A DNA stretch of 64,000 bases from GM7GCV1 sp965222065 (GCA_965222065.1 OZ244933.1:2108001-2172000); one strand, 5' to 3'. Positions 24,653-33,532 are shown, counted from the stretch's first letter. Made by a program: numbers and translations. The notes: a model not told the origin generated them from the letters alone.

Positions 24653-24787
24653 TCGCGCCTCTTTGACGCCGGCTACCCCTTGGTTGCTGGCGTTAATAGT
24701 AAAAGCGGCTTAAAAAACAATAAGTTATAAATAGCTTGTTATTTTTTCTGCCAAAGTTGTTTAAAAGTTTCAGTTGGAATTTTGCAC
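24653..24787 (+). promoter_or_regulatory. S10 leader
   Basis: The 135-base leader has a hairpin ACGCCGGC...GCTGGCGT (24667-24694) and a second AACAA...TTGTT hairpin. In E. coli the S10 leader is the target of L4 repression. Whether this leader binds L4 cannot be read from the sequence. Confidence 0.4.
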
Positions 24788-25099
24788 ATGCAGAATCAAA
24801 ACATCCGGATTCGCCTTAAGGCATTCGATCATCGTCTTATTGATGTCTCTGCGAAAGAGATTGTTGATACAGCCAAGCGAACCGGCGCGGCGGTGCGCGG
24901 TCCTATCCCTTTGCCTACCCGCAAAGAGAAGTACACCCTCTTGATATCACCGCATGTAAACAAGGATGCGCGCGATCAGTATGAGATTCGCACGCACAAG
25001 CGTCTCCTGGATATTCTTGATCCAACCGAGAAAACAGTAGATGCACTAATGAATTTGGATCTGGCCGCAGGCGTCGAAGTACAGATTAGCCTGGGTTAA
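24788..25099 (+). CDS. rpsJ: 30S ribosomal protein S10
   Basis: A 103-residue head protein of the 30S subunit that also binds NusB and NusG in transcription. The ATG at 24788 gives MQNQNIRIRLKAFDHRLID; an upstream TTG in frame adds only two residues and was rejected. KRTGAAVRGPIPLPTRKE and IRTHKRLLDI are intact. First gene of the S10 operon, with a 135-base leader. Confidence 0.97.
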   Translation: MQNQNIRIRLKAFDHRLIDVSAKEIVDTAKRTGAAVRGPIPLPTRKEKYTLLISPHVNKDARDQYEIRTHKRLLDILDPTEKTVDALMNLDLAAGVEVQISLG

Positions 25100-25204
25100 G
25101 AGTTAAGTTGCTTTCAGTTGTCCACATTGGGTGCTGAAAGCGGTGTAACGCTCTGAAATGGGCGGCCATAGCGGGTAACAGCCCCGTACACGTGAGGAAA
25201 GAAA

Positions 25205-25837
25205 ATGACTATTGGTATAGTCGGCCGCAAAAGCGGCATGACGCGTATTTTTGCTGAAGATGGTGCTTCTGTCCCGGTCACAGTGATCGAAGTTGCGCCT
25301 AATCGCATCACGCAAATCAAAACCGCAGAATCTGATGGCTACACTGCTGTCCAGGTCACTGCCGGTGCTCGCAAAGCATCCCGTGTAAATAAAGCTGAAG
25401 CCGGCCACTTTGCCAAGGCAACTGTGGAAGCTGGTCGTGGTCTTTGGGAATTCCGTTGTGATTCCGTTGAAGGTCTCGAAATTGGCGCCGAGCTTACTGC
25501 TGAGTCTTTTGAGGCAGGGCAGAAGGTGGACATTACCGGTACCTCCAAGGGTAAAGGGTTTCAGGGCGGTGTTAAGCGCTGGAACTTCCGCATGCAAGAC
25601 GCTACCCACGGCAACTCATTATCCCACCGTGCTCCGGGTTCTATTGGTCAGTGCCAAACCCCGGGTCGTGTATTCAAGGGTAAAAAGATGGCCGGGCATA
25701 TGGGTTCCGAGCGTGTGACTACCCAGAATTTGGAAATCGTTCGCGTTGATCTGGAACGCAATCTGCTCCTTGTTAAAGGTGCAGTTCCGGGTGCGCCTGG
25801 TGGCGATGTCATCGTCAATCCAGCAGTCAAGGCTTAA
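25205..25837 (+). CDS. rplC: 50S ribosomal protein L3
   Basis: A 210-residue protein near the peptidyl-transferase centre, one of the first to bind 23S rRNA. The long internal loop GGVKRWNFRMQDATHGNSLS includes the glutamine (MQDATHGN) that PrmB methylates in E. coli. The start follows GAGGAAAG. Gap to rpsJ is 105 bases; rplD follows after 16. Confidence 0.97.
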   Translation: MTIGIVGRKSGMTRIFAEDGASVPVTVIEVAPNRITQIKTAESDGYTAVQVTAGARKASRVNKAEAGHFAKATVEAGRGLWEFRCDSVEGLEIGAELTAESFEAGQKVDITGTSKGKGFQGGVKRWNFRMQDATHGNSLSHRAPGSIGQCQTPGRVFKGKKMAGHMGSERVTTQNLEIVRVDLERNLLLVKGAVPGAPGGDVIVNPAVKA

Positions 25838-25853
25838 GGTTTAGAGGTTTATT

Positions 25854-26477
25854 ATGGAACTGACTATTGCAGCTCCAAAAGGCAAGAAGAAGGGCGGAAC
25901 TGTTGAAGTTTCCGAAGTAACCTTCGGCCGCGAGTTCAACCAGGACCTGGTTCATCAGGTTGTTGTTAGCTATCTGGCTAACGCTCGTCAGGGGACCAAG
26001 AAACAAAAAACCCGTTCCGAGGTGTCTGGTGGTGGTAAGAAGCCCTGGCGCCAAAAGGGCACGGGTCGTGCACGTGCAGGTACTATTCGCAGCCCGTTGT
26101 GGCGCAGTGGTGGTGTTACTTTTGCAGCGCGTGCGGATCAAAATCACGGCCTTAAGCTCAACAGGAAAATGTATCGCGCAGCAATGCGTTCCATTCTCTC
26201 AGAGCTTGCCCGTCAAGAGCGTCTCCTGGTCGTTGAATCCTTCGACATGGAAGCGCCAAAAACAAAAGACCTGGTAGCCAAACTTGATGGCTACAGCGTT
26301 GACAACGTTCTCATCGTTTCCGATGAGGTTAGCGAAAATCTATATCTTTCAGCACGCAACCTGCATCGGGTTGATGTGCGTGACGTCGCGAACATTGATC
26401 CTGTTTCTCTTGTTGGTTCTGACAAGGTGATGGTGACTGTTTCTGCGCTCAAACAAATTGAGGAGATGCTGGCATGA
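25854..26477 (+). CDS. rplD: 50S ribosomal protein L4
   Basis: A 207-residue protein whose extended loop (GGGKKPWRQKGTGRARAGTI) lines the peptide exit tunnel. In E. coli L4 also represses the S10 operon at transcription and translation. Domain order and length are normal. Its last four bases overlap the rplW start (ATGA), indicating coupling. Confidence 0.97.
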   Translation: MELTIAAPKGKKKGGTVEVSEVTFGREFNQDLVHQVVVSYLANARQGTKKQKTRSEVSGGGKKPWRQKGTGRARAGTIRSPLWRSGGVTFAARADQNHGLKLNRKMYRAAMRSILSELARQERLLVVESFDMEAPKTKDLVAKLDGYSVDNVLIVSDEVSENLYLSARNLHRVDVRDVANIDPVSLVGSDKVMVTVSALKQIEEMLA

Positions 26478-26779
26478 GCACTGCGAATCAAGAGCGTCTT
26501 TTGAACGTTATCCGCGCTCCACACATCTCTGAAAAAACAGCGATGGCTGGAGAGCAGGACAATCAGTATGTATTCAAGGTTTCTGTGGATGCGACCAAGC
26601 CTGAGATCAAGGCAGCCGTCGAGTCTGTGTTTAGCGTAAATGTTGAGCAGGTTCGCGTCGTTAATGTGAAGGGCAAGACTCGCCGTACCCGCAACGGCCT
26701 GGGTCGCCGCAGCGACTGGAAGAAGGCTTATGTGAGCCTGGCTGAAGGTCAGCAAATTGATTTTACAGCAGCGATTTGA
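26474..26779 (+). CDS. rplW: 50S ribosomal protein L23
   Basis: A 101-residue protein at the tunnel exit that docks trigger factor and SRP. The sequence ERLLNVIRAPHISEKTAM and the C-terminal RRTRNGLGRRSDWKKAYVSL are typical. The start overlaps the rplD stop by four bases. rplB follows after 13 bases. Confidence 0.97.
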   Translation: MSTANQERLLNVIRAPHISEKTAMAGEQDNQYVFKVSVDATKPEIKAAVESVFSVNVEQVRVVNVKGKTRRTRNGLGRRSDWKKAYVSLAEGQQIDFTAAI

Positions 26780-26792
26780 GGATTGATTAGAC

Positions 26793-27617
26793 ATGGCTAT
26801 TGTTAAACGTAAACCAACCTCATCAGGTCGCCGCCATGTGATCAGCGTTGTGCATGCTGATCTGCATAGGGGCAGGGCCTATTTGCCGCTGACTGAGCAG
26901 AAAAGCAAGACAGGTGGTCGTAACTCTGCAGGCCGTATCACAACGCGTCATCGCGGTGGTGGCCACAAGCAGTTGTACCGAATTATCGATTTCAAACGTG
27001 ATAAGGACGGTATCCCCGCACGTGTTGAGCGTCTCGAATACGACCCCAACCGCAGCGCATTAATTGCACTGGTTGTTTATGCTGATGGTGAGCGACGCTA
27101 CATCATTGCGCCAAAAAATGTTAAGGCAGGTGACCAGGTGCAGTCTGGTACCGGTGCGCCAATCAAGCCGGGCAATGCATTGCCTTTGCGCAACATCCCG
27201 GTCGGTAGTGTTATTCACTGTGTTGAACTTAAGGCCGGCAAAGGTGCACAGCTTGCCCGTAGTGCAGGTGCCAGCATTCAGCTGGTTGCTCGTGAAGGGC
27301 AATACGCCACCCTTCGTTTGCGCAGCGGTGAGACACGTAAAGTCCTCGCTGACTGTCGTGCAACACTGGGTGAGGTTTCCAATAGTGAGCACAGTTTGCG
27401 CTCACTGGGTAAAGCCGGCGCCAAGCGCTGGAAAGGCATTCGTCCGACAGTTCGCGGTGTAGCGATGAACCCGGTTGATCACCCCCACGGTGGTGGTGAA
27501 GGTCGTACATCCGGTGGTCGACATCCGGTATCTCCTTGGGGTACGCCTACCAAGGGATACAAGACTCGTAAAAACAAACGTACGAACAACATGATTGTTC
27601 GTCGTCGTAACAAGTAA
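26793..27617 (+). CDS. rplB: 50S ribosomal protein L2
   Basis: A 274-residue protein needed for subunit joining and peptidyl transfer. The signature PTVRGVAMNPVDHPHGGGEG, with the conserved histidine, lies near residues 218-237, and the TKGYKTRKNKRTNNMIVRRR tail is intact. Length is normal. rpsS follows after 20 bases. Confidence 0.98.
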   Translation: MAIVKRKPTSSGRRHVISVVHADLHRGRAYLPLTEQKSKTGGRNSAGRITTRHRGGGHKQLYRIIDFKRDKDGIPARVERLEYDPNRSALIALVVYADGERRYIIAPKNVKAGDQVQSGTGAPIKPGNALPLRNIPVGSVIHCVELKAGKGAQLARSAGASIQLVAREGQYATLRLRSGETRKVLADCRATLGEVSNSEHSLRSLGKAGAKRWKGIRPTVRGVAMNPVDHPHGGGEGRTSGGRHPVSPWGTPTKGYKTRKNKRTNNMIVRRRNK

Positions 27618-27637
27618 CCAGGCGGAGAGAATAAGAC

Positions 27638-27910
27638 ATGGCTCGTTCGCTAATTAAAGGCCCATTTATTGATGCTCACCTGCTTAAGAAAGTAGGTGCA
27701 GCAGTCGCAAACAATGATCGCAAACCGATCAAGACCTGGTCGCGACGCTCTACCGTTTTTCCGGAAATGGTTGGGTTGACCATTGCAGTGCATAACGGTC
27801 GCCAGCATGTTCCCGTGCTGATCAACGAGGAAATGGTTGGTCACAAACTCGGTGAATTTGCGGTTACCCGTACTTACAAGGGTCATGTGGCCGACAAGAA
27901 GGCTCGCTAG
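27638..27910 (+). CDS. rpsS: 30S ribosomal protein S19
   Basis: A 90-residue 30S head protein that contacts S13 and the A-site tRNA region. It has RSLIKGPFIDAHLLKKV at the start and HKLGEFAVTRTYKGHVADKK at the end. A GGAGAG site precedes the ATG. Its stop codon overlaps the ribosome site of rplV. Confidence 0.97.
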   Translation: MARSLIKGPFIDAHLLKKVGAAVANNDRKPIKTWSRRSTVFPEMVGLTIAVHNGRQHVPVLINEEMVGHKLGEFAVTRTYKGHVADKKAR

Positions 27911-27919
27911 GAGTAGATG

Positions 27920-28261
27920 ATGGAAGTAGCAGCAACATTACGCAGCGCTCGACTTTCTGCCCAGAAGGCGAGACTGGTTGTGGACCAAATTCGAGGCAAA
28001 ACCGCCGAAGAGGCGCTGGATGTATTGTCATTTAGCCCCAAAAAAGGTGCGAGCCTGGTGAAGAAAGTACTGGAGTCAGCAATAGCTAACGCTGAACACA
28101 ATGAAGGTGCTGATGTCGACGAACTGCGCGTTTCGACCGTGTTTGTTGATGAAGGTTTTACCATGAAAAGAATCAAGACACGTGCCAAAGGCCGTGCTGA
28201 TCGAATTCATAAGCAAACCTGTCATATCACCGTGAAAGTAGCAGACGAGGCTGGAGAGTAA
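27920..28261 (+). CDS. rplV: 50S ribosomal protein L22
   Basis: A 113-residue protein whose hairpin reaches into the exit tunnel. Two ATG codons are adjacent (27917, 27920); the second has the better spacing from GGAG and gives the family start MEVAATLRSARLSAQKARLV. The hairpin tip is in RIKTRAKGRADRI. rpsC starts two bases after the stop. Confidence 0.95.
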   Translation: MEVAATLRSARLSAQKARLVVDQIRGKTAEEALDVLSFSPKKGASLVKKVLESAIANAEHNEGADVDELRVSTVFVDEGFTMKRIKTRAKGRADRIHKQTCHITVKVADEAGE

Positions 28262-28263
28262 TC

Positions 28264-28950
28264 ATGGGTCAGAAAGTACATCCAACTGGCATTCGTCTGG
28301 GTATTACCAAGCAGCATCAGTCTGTCTGGTATGCGGAAAAGCAGGATTATGCAAATAAATTGCACGCGGACTTGCAGGTTCGTGAGCATCTGAACAAAAA
28401 ACTGGGTCATGCCTCTGTCAGCCGAATTGACATTGAGCGACCGGCTTCCAGTGCGCGCGTAACTATTCATACCGCTCGCCCTGGCGTAGTGATTGGCAAG
28501 AAAGGTGAAGATGTTGATCGTCTTCGCGCTGAGTTGAACGACATGATGGGCGTTCCTGTTCAGATCAATATTGAAGAAGTCCGCAAACCGGATCTCGATG
28601 CTTCCCTGGTTGCCCAGAGTGTTGCGCAACAGCTTGAGCGTCGTGTGATGTTTCGTCGCGCCATGAAGCGAGCTGTTCAAAACGCGATGCGCGGTGGCGC
28701 TGAAGGTATCAAGATTCAGGTCAGTGGCCGTCTTGGTGGTGCAGAAATCGCTCGTACAGAGTGGTACCGGGAAGGTCGTGTGCCTTTGCACACACTTCGC
28801 GCAGATGTGGATTACGCCACGGCTGAAGCCATGACTACTTACGGCATTATTGGTGTCAAGGTCTGGATCTTCAAAGGCGAGATTATTGGTGGCGAAGAAC
28901 AGGCAGAGACCAGCACGGGTGGTAAAAGCCGTGCCGGCAAGAAATCATAA
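28264..28950 (+). CDS. rpsC: 30S ribosomal protein S3
   Basis: A 228-residue protein at the mRNA entry tunnel with helicase activity together with S4 and S5. The KH domain carries RPGVVIGKKGEDVDRLRAEL (GKKG motif), and GRLGGAEIARTEWYREGRVP is intact. The C-terminal tail is short and lysine-rich. rplP follows after 11 bases. Confidence 0.97.
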   Translation: MGQKVHPTGIRLGITKQHQSVWYAEKQDYANKLHADLQVREHLNKKLGHASVSRIDIERPASSARVTIHTARPGVVIGKKGEDVDRLRAELNDMMGVPVQINIEEVRKPDLDASLVAQSVAQQLERRVMFRRAMKRAVQNAMRGGAEGIKIQVSGRLGGAEIARTEWYREGRVPLHTLRADVDYATAEAMTTYGIIGVKVWIFKGEIIGGEEQAETSTGGKSRAGKKS

Positions 28951-28961
28951 GGTAGCGACAG

Positions 28962-29375
28962 ATGTTACAGCCAAAACGTACAAAATTTAGAAAGGTCCAG
29001 AAAGGTCGTAACCGCGGTCTGGCCCTGCGTGGTAGCAAAGTAAGCTTCGGCGAATATGCACTGAAGGCGACTACACGCGGCCGTATTACTGCGCGTCAGA
29101 TCGAAGCGGCTCGTCGAGCCATGACTCGCCATGTAAAACGTGGCGGAAAAATCTGGATTCGTGTATTTCCTGACAAGCCGATTACAAATAAGCCGCTGGA
29201 AGTACGTATGGGTAAGGGTAAAGGTGCTGTGGAATACTGGGTTGCCCAGATTAAACCAGGCAAGGTCCTTTACGAGATTGAAGGTGTGTCAGAAGAACTG
29301 GCGCGTGAAGCGTTTGAACTCGCTGCGCGCAAGCTTCCAGTACAAACCAACTTTGTTAAACGCACGGTGATGTGA
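28962..29375 (+). CDS. rplP: 50S ribosomal protein L16
   Basis: A 137-residue protein next to the A-site tRNA on the large subunit. The N-terminus MLQPKRTKFRKVQKGRNRG and the KGKGAVEYWVAQIKPGKVLYE segment match the family. Its stop TGA overlaps the rpmC start by one base, a coupling arrangement. Confidence 0.97.
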   Translation: MLQPKRTKFRKVQKGRNRGLALRGSKVSFGEYALKATTRGRITARQIEAARRAMTRHVKRGGKIWIRVFPDKPITNKPLEVRMGKGKGAVEYWVAQIKPGKVLYEIEGVSEELAREAFELAARKLPVQTNFVKRTVM

Positions 29376-29566
29376 TGAAAGCCAGCGAATTGCGTGAAAA
29401 ATCAGTAGAAGAGCTGAACCAGCAGTTGGTCGAACTGCGCAAAGAACAGTTGAGCCTGCGTATGTCCCAGGCAACTGGCCAGCTGGGAGAGACTCACAAG
29501 GTGCGTGAAGTGCGTCGTGATGTGGCTCGAGTAAAAACCGTACTCGCTCAAAAGGCAGGTGAATAA
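29375..29566 (+). CDS. rpmC: 50S ribosomal protein L29
   Basis: A 63-residue two-helix protein near the tunnel exit. The ATG at 29375, which shares one base with the rplP stop, gives MKASELREKSVEELNQQL; a GTG three bases earlier was rejected. The second helix has VREVRRDVARVKTVL. rpsQ starts two bases after the stop. Confidence 0.96.
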   Translation: MKASELREKSVEELNQQLVELRKEQLSLRMSQATGQLGETHKVREVRRDVARVKTVLAQKAGE

Positions 29567-29568
29567 GC

Positions 29569-29838
29569 ATGGCAGAACAACAAGCGAAAACTGCACGTAC
29601 CGTTACCGGACGCGTAGTTAGTAACAAGATGAATAAAACCATCTCGGTTGAAATCGTTCGACGTGTAAAGCACCCGATCTATGGCAAGTACGTAATGAAG
29701 ACTTCCCGGGTACACGCGCACGATGAAAATAATGAGTGCAATCAAGGCGACCTCGTTACTGTCGCTGAACATCGCCCTCTGTCAAAAACCAAGACCTGGA
29801 CACTGCTTCGTATTGACGAGCGTGCCGCACAGGTATAG
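29569..29838 (+). CDS. rpsQ: 30S ribosomal protein S17
   Basis: An 89-residue OB-fold protein that binds 16S rRNA early in assembly. It contains GRVVSNKMNKTISVEIVRRV and the conserved VTVAEHRPLSKTKTW stretch. It begins with ATG two bases after rpmC and is the last gene of the S10 operon proper; rplN follows after 28 bases. Confidence 0.97.
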   Translation: MAEQQAKTARTVTGRVVSNKMNKTISVEIVRRVKHPIYGKYVMKTSRVHAHDENNECNQGDLVTVAEHRPLSKTKTWTLLRIDERAAQV

Positions 29839-29866
29839 ACGTTAAGGGTTATTTGGAGTTTAGAAA

Positions 29867-30235
29867 ATGATTCAAACAGAGAGCTATCTTAACGTTGCAG
29901 ATAACTCTGGTGCTCGCCAGGTTATGTGTATCAAGGTGCTGGGCGGCTCCAAGCGTCGTTATGCACGAGTAGGCGACATCATCAAGGTAACCGTTAAGGA
30001 AGCAATTCCTCGCGGCAAGGTGAAAAAAGGCCAGGTGATGAATGCAGTAGTGGTTCGTACTCGCAAGGGTGTTCGACGTCAGGACGGTTCTATTATCCGT
30101 TTTGATGACAATGCTGCCGTGCTGCTGAACGCCCAGAACGCCCCGATCGGCACCCGTATTTTTGGACCGGTCACCCGTGAGCTTCGCAGTGAACAATTTA
30201 TGCGAATTATTTCACTGGCGCCGGAAGTAATTTAA
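29867..30235 (+). CDS. rplN: 50S ribosomal protein L14
   Basis: A 122-residue protein at the subunit interface. The start MIQTESYLNVADNSGARQ and the DDNAAVLLNAQNAPIGTRIF segment are typical. It is the first gene of the spc operon in E. coli; here I see no separate promoter in the 28-base gap, so it is probably read from the S10 promoter. Confidence 0.97.
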   Translation: MIQTESYLNVADNSGARQVMCIKVLGGSKRRYARVGDIIKVTVKEAIPRGKVKKGQVMNAVVVRTRKGVRRQDGSIIRFDDNAAVLLNAQNAPIGTRIFGPVTRELRSEQFMRIISLAPEVI

Positions 30236-30265
30236 TCGGCCAGTCAAGAAAACGAGACGATAGAA

Positions 30266-30586
30266 ATGGCTAAGAAATTAAGACGAGATGACGAAGTGGT
30301 CGTCATCGCCGGAAAGGATAAGGGCAAGCGCGGAAAGATTACTCGCGTTATGTCTGATGGCCGTCTGATTGTGAGTGGCGTTCAGGTGGTGAAAAAGCAC
30401 CAGAAGCCAAATCCCCAGATGGAAATCCCCGGCGGCATTATCGAAAAAGAAGCCCCGATTGATGCGTCCAACGTGGCAATCTGGAATGCGTCTGCTAATA
30501 AGGCGGACCGTGTTGGCTTCAAAGTGCTGGAAGATGGCAAAAAAGTACGTGTGTACAAATCCAGTGGCGAGGTTATCGAGGCTTAA
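30266..30586 (+). CDS. rplX: 50S ribosomal protein L24
   Basis: A 106-residue KOW-domain protein that starts 50S assembly. The KOW motif is in DEVVVIAGKDKGKRGKITRV, and the KKHQKPNPQMEIPGGIIEKE segment is conserved. ATG follows GACGATAG with a weak ribosome site. rplE follows after 24 bases. Confidence 0.97.
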   Translation: MAKKLRRDDEVVVIAGKDKGKRGKITRVMSDGRLIVSGVQVVKKHQKPNPQMEIPGGIIEKEAPIDASNVAIWNASANKADRVGFKVLEDGKKVRVYKSSGEVIEA

Positions 30587-30610
30587 CAGGCCTTATTAGA
30601 GAATAGCGAA

Positions 30611-31150
30611 ATGGCAAATTTCAAAGATCTATACAAAAACGAGATTGCGGCCAAGCTAAAAGAAGAGCTGGGCCTCAACAACGTTATGGAGGTGCCGCGC
30701 ATCACTAAAATCACCCTCAACATGGGTGTCGGTGAAGCTCTTGGCGACAAGAAACTGCTGGAAAACGCTGTGCGTGATCTGGAAGCAATCTCTGGTCAAA
30801 AAGTCCAGGTGACCAAGGCGCGCAAATCTGTAGCAGGTTTCAAGGTGCGTGAGGGCTGGCCCATTGGTGCCAAGGTGACCCTGCGCGACGAGCGTATGTA
30901 CGAATTCCTGGAGCGACTGGTAAATATTGCCATTCCTCGTATTCGTGACTTCCGCGGGGTAAACCCAAAACAATTTGATGGTCGTGGCAACTTCTCAATG
31001 GGTGTCAACGAGCAAATCATTTTTCCGGAAATTGAATACGACAAGGTAGACAAACTGCGTGGTTTGGATATCTGCATTACCACGACCGCACGTAATGACG
31101 ATGAAGGCCGTGCTCTTTTGCGCGCTTTCAATTTCCCTCTGCGAGGTTAA
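30611..31150 (+). CDS. rplE: 50S ribosomal protein L5
   Basis: A 179-residue protein that binds 5S rRNA and contacts S13 across the subunit bridge. The VPRITKITLNMGVGEALGDK and IPRIRDFRGVNPKQFDGRGN segments are intact. In E. coli the start of rplE mRNA is the S8 repressor target; a matching structure was not checked. rpsN follows after eight bases. Confidence 0.97.
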   Translation: MANFKDLYKNEIAAKLKEELGLNNVMEVPRITKITLNMGVGEALGDKKLLENAVRDLEAISGQKVQVTKARKSVAGFKVREGWPIGAKVTLRDERMYEFLERLVNIAIPRIRDFRGVNPKQFDGRGNFSMGVNEQIIFPEIEYDKVDKLRGLDICITTTARNDDEGRALLRAFNFPLRG

Positions 31151-31158
31151 TTAGATAC

Positions 31159-31464
31159 ATGGCTAAAGCAAGCATGGTAGAGCGCGAGTTAAAGCGCGCC
31201 AAAACAGTTCAGAAATACGCAGCGAAACGAGCTGAGTTGAAGGCATTGATTAAAAATCCTGCCACCAGCGAAGAAGACCGTTGGGAAGCTCAAATGAAGC
31301 TTCAAAGTCTTCCCCGCAATGCCAACCCGGTTCGTCAACAGCGCCGATGCCGCCTGACAGGTAGGCCGCATGCGGTGTACCGCAAGTTTGGCTTGTGCAG
31401 AAACAAGCTGCGTGAACATGCCATGCAGGGACATGTACCTGGCGTCGTTAAGTCGAGCTGGTAA
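31159..31464 (+). CDS. rpsN: 30S ribosomal protein S14 (long, zinc-free form)
   Basis: A 101-residue head protein. It has the long form typical of proteobacteria and lacks the CxxC zinc motifs of the short form, so it is not part of the zinc-reserve system. RCRLTGRPHAVYRKFGLCRN and the C-terminal VPGVVKSSW are intact. rpsH follows after 14 bases. Confidence 0.97.
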   Translation: MAKASMVERELKRAKTVQKYAAKRAELKALIKNPATSEEDRWEAQMKLQSLPRNANPVRQQRRCRLTGRPHAVYRKFGLCRNKLREHAMQGHVPGVVKSSW

Positions 31465-31478
31465 GAGGAAAGAAAGAT

Positions 31479-31871
31479 ATGAGTATGCAAGATCCCATTG
31501 CCGACATGTTGACTCGCATTCGCAATGCCCAGGCACGAAACAAGGCGACAGTAACCATGCCTGCTTCTACCAAAAAAGTGGCCATTGCGCAGGTGTTGAA
31601 AGACGAGGGTTATATCTCTGATTTCGCCGCCAATGATGAAGTTAAGAAAGAACTGACTATTACTTTGAAATACTTTGAAGGAAAGCCAGTTATTGAAGAG
31701 ATTAGCCGATACAGCCGTCCTGGCTTGCGCGCATACACATCCGCATCCGAGATGCCGAGTGTACGTGGCGGTCTGGGTGTTGCCATTGTGTCCACTAATC
31801 TCGGTGTAATTACCGATCGCGTTGCACGCGCCAAGGGCGTGGGTGGCGAGGTTATTTGTACCGTATTCTGA
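31479..31871 (+). CDS. rpsH: 30S ribosomal protein S8
   Basis: A 130-residue rRNA-binding protein of the 30S platform and, in E. coli, the repressor of the spc operon. Start MSMQDPIADMLTRIRNAQ and C-terminal ARAKGVGGEVICTVF match the family. A GAGGAAAG site precedes the ATG. rplF follows after 15 bases. Confidence 0.97.
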   Translation: MSMQDPIADMLTRIRNAQARNKATVTMPASTKKVAIAQVLKDEGYISDFAANDEVKKELTITLKYFEGKPVIEEISRYSRPGLRAYTSASEMPSVRGGLGVAIVSTNLGVITDRVARAKGVGGEVICTVF

Positions 31872-31886
31872 TTCGGGTGTAGACAA

Positions 31887-32420
31887 ATGTCTCGAGTAGC
31901 TAATAGTCCTATTTCTTTGCCCAAGGGTGTCGATGTAAAAATTGACGGCAGCCTGGTTACGATCAAGGGTGGTAAAGGCGAACAAACTGTGAGCCTTCAT
32001 CCTTCAGTGACCGCTGCACAGGAAGAAGAAGTAATTCGTGTAAAGCCAGTTGATGGGAATCAGCCGGACATGGCCATGGCAGGCACCATGCGTGCGCTGC
32101 TTAATAACGCTGTGGTTGGTGTGTCAGAAGGCTTCGAAAAGAAACTGCAATTGATGGGTGTTGGTTATCGTGCCAAGGCCAGTGGTCAATCACTGGATCT
32201 TACCCTGGGTTTTTCCCACCCGGTGGTCTATGAGGTACCCAAGGGTGTAAGTGTTGAAACCCCTTCCCAGACAGAAATTGTTCTTAAGAGCGCTGATAAG
32301 CAGTTGCTCGGTCAGGTAGCTGCTGAAGTACGTGGTTACCGCCCACCTGAGCCCTATAAAGGCAAGGGTGTGCGCTACGCTGATGAACGTGTTCGCTTGA
32401 AAGAAGCGAAGAAAAAGTAA
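31887..32420 (+). CDS. rplF: 50S ribosomal protein L6
   Basis: A 177-residue protein near the sarcin-ricin loop and factor-binding site. It shows the two-fold repeat of L6, with LQLMGVGYRAKASGQSL and the C-terminal PEPYKGKGVRYADERVRLKE signature. rplR follows after 12 bases. Confidence 0.97.
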   Translation: MSRVANSPISLPKGVDVKIDGSLVTIKGGKGEQTVSLHPSVTAAQEEEVIRVKPVDGNQPDMAMAGTMRALLNNAVVGVSEGFEKKLQLMGVGYRAKASGQSLDLTLGFSHPVVYEVPKGVSVETPSQTEIVLKSADKQLLGQVAAEVRGYRPPEPYKGKGVRYADERVRLKEAKKK

Positions 32421-32432
32421 ATAGGTAAAAGC

Positions 32433-32783
32433 ATGGCTGACAAAAAAACGTCTCGTATTCGTCGTGCTCGTCGCGCACGTGCCAAGATCAGTGAACTTCG
32501 TATTCACCGTCTTTGCGTGCACAGAACGCCACGACACATTTATGCGCAGGTAATAGCGCCTTCAGGTGACCAGGTTGTTGCGGCAGCTTCCACCGTCGAA
32601 AAAGACCTGCGTGAAAAAGCCACAGGTAACGTTGAAGCGGCCAAGGCGGTTGGCGCCCTGATCGCAGAGCGCGCCAAGAATGCGGGTATTACATCCGTTG
32701 CTTTTGACCGCAGTGGTTTTAAATACCACGGTCGTGTCAAGGCGCTGGCTGACGCGGCTCGTGAGTCTGGACTGGAATTCTAA
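32433..32783 (+). CDS. rplR: 50S ribosomal protein L18
   Basis: A 116-residue 5S rRNA-binding protein with a basic N-terminus (RIRRARRARAKISELRIHRL) and the C-terminal FDRSGFKYHGRVKALADAAR signature. It acts with L5 and L25 in the central protuberance. rpsE follows after 12 bases. Confidence 0.97.
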   Translation: MADKKTSRIRRARRARAKISELRIHRLCVHRTPRHIYAQVIAPSGDQVVAAASTVEKDLREKATGNVEAAKAVGALIAERAKNAGITSVAFDRSGFKYHGRVKALADAARESGLEF

Positions 32784-32795
32784 GGTAATTGGCTA

Positions 32796-33305
32796 ATGGC
32801 ACTGCAAAATAGAGAAAAAGATCCCTCTGAAGGGTTGTTGGAAAAACTGGTTGAAGTTAACCGTGTTGCCAAAACCGTTAAGGGTGGTCGCATATTTACA
32901 TTCACCGCGCTGACCGTTGTCGGTGATGGAAATGGTCGGGTTGGTTTTGGTCGTGGTAAATCACGCGAAGTCCCAACTGCCATTCAAAAGGCCATGGAAG
33001 CAGCACGTCGCAATATGATCAGTGTTGAGCTTGATGGCAACACACTGCATTACGCGAGCACATCTGTACATGGTTCTTCCAAGGTATATATGCAGCCAGC
33101 ATCAGAAGGTACGGGCGTCATTGCCGGTGGTGCCATGCGTGCAGTACTTGAACTGGCAGGCGTTCAAAACGTACTGGCCAAGTGTTATGGCTCAACAGCG
33201 CCGGTTAATGTGGTTCAGGCAACCTTTAAAGCCCTGAAAAACATGAAGTCTCCCGAAGGTGTGGCTGCCAAGCGTGGCCTGAGCGTCGAAGAAATTACTG
33301 GCTAG
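32796..33305 (+). CDS. rpsE: 30S ribosomal protein S5
   Basis: A 169-residue protein of the mRNA entry site, important for accuracy. The loop VAKTVKGGRIFTFTALTVVG, where spectinomycin-resistance changes occur, is the usual type. GGAMRAVLELAGVQNVLAKC is intact. rpmD follows after 14 bases. Confidence 0.97.
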   Translation: MALQNREKDPSEGLLEKLVEVNRVAKTVKGGRIFTFTALTVVGDGNGRVGFGRGKSREVPTAIQKAMEAARRNMISVELDGNTLHYASTSVHGSSKVYMQPASEGTGVIAGGAMRAVLELAGVQNVLAKCYGSTAPVNVVQATFKALKNMKSPEGVAAKRGLSVEEITG

Positions 33306-33319
33306 GCTGGAAAAACATC

Positions 33320-33511
33320 ATGGCAAAGTCAAACGATAAAACAATCAAGGTCACCCTGGTAAAAAGTGCCAGTGGTCGACTACAAAACCACAAAGCTTGT
33401 GTTGCTGGTCTGGGTTTGCGTCGCATTGGTCACACCGTAGAGGTCGCTGACACTCCGGCAAACCGCGGCATGATCAACAAAGCGTATTACATGCTTCAAG
33501 TTGAAGAATAG
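33320..33511 (+). CDS. rpmD: 50S ribosomal protein L30
   Basis: A 63-residue protein with KVTLVKSASGRLQNHKACVA and GLGLRRIGHTVEVADTPANR, the normal length for bacteria. It lies between rpsE and rplO as in other gammaproteobacteria, with a 21-base gap to rplO. Confidence 0.96.
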   Translation: MAKSNDKTIKVTLVKSASGRLQNHKACVAGLGLRRIGHTVEVADTPANRGMINKAYYMLQVEE

Positions 33512-33532
33512 AGAGATAGGAAGAAACATATC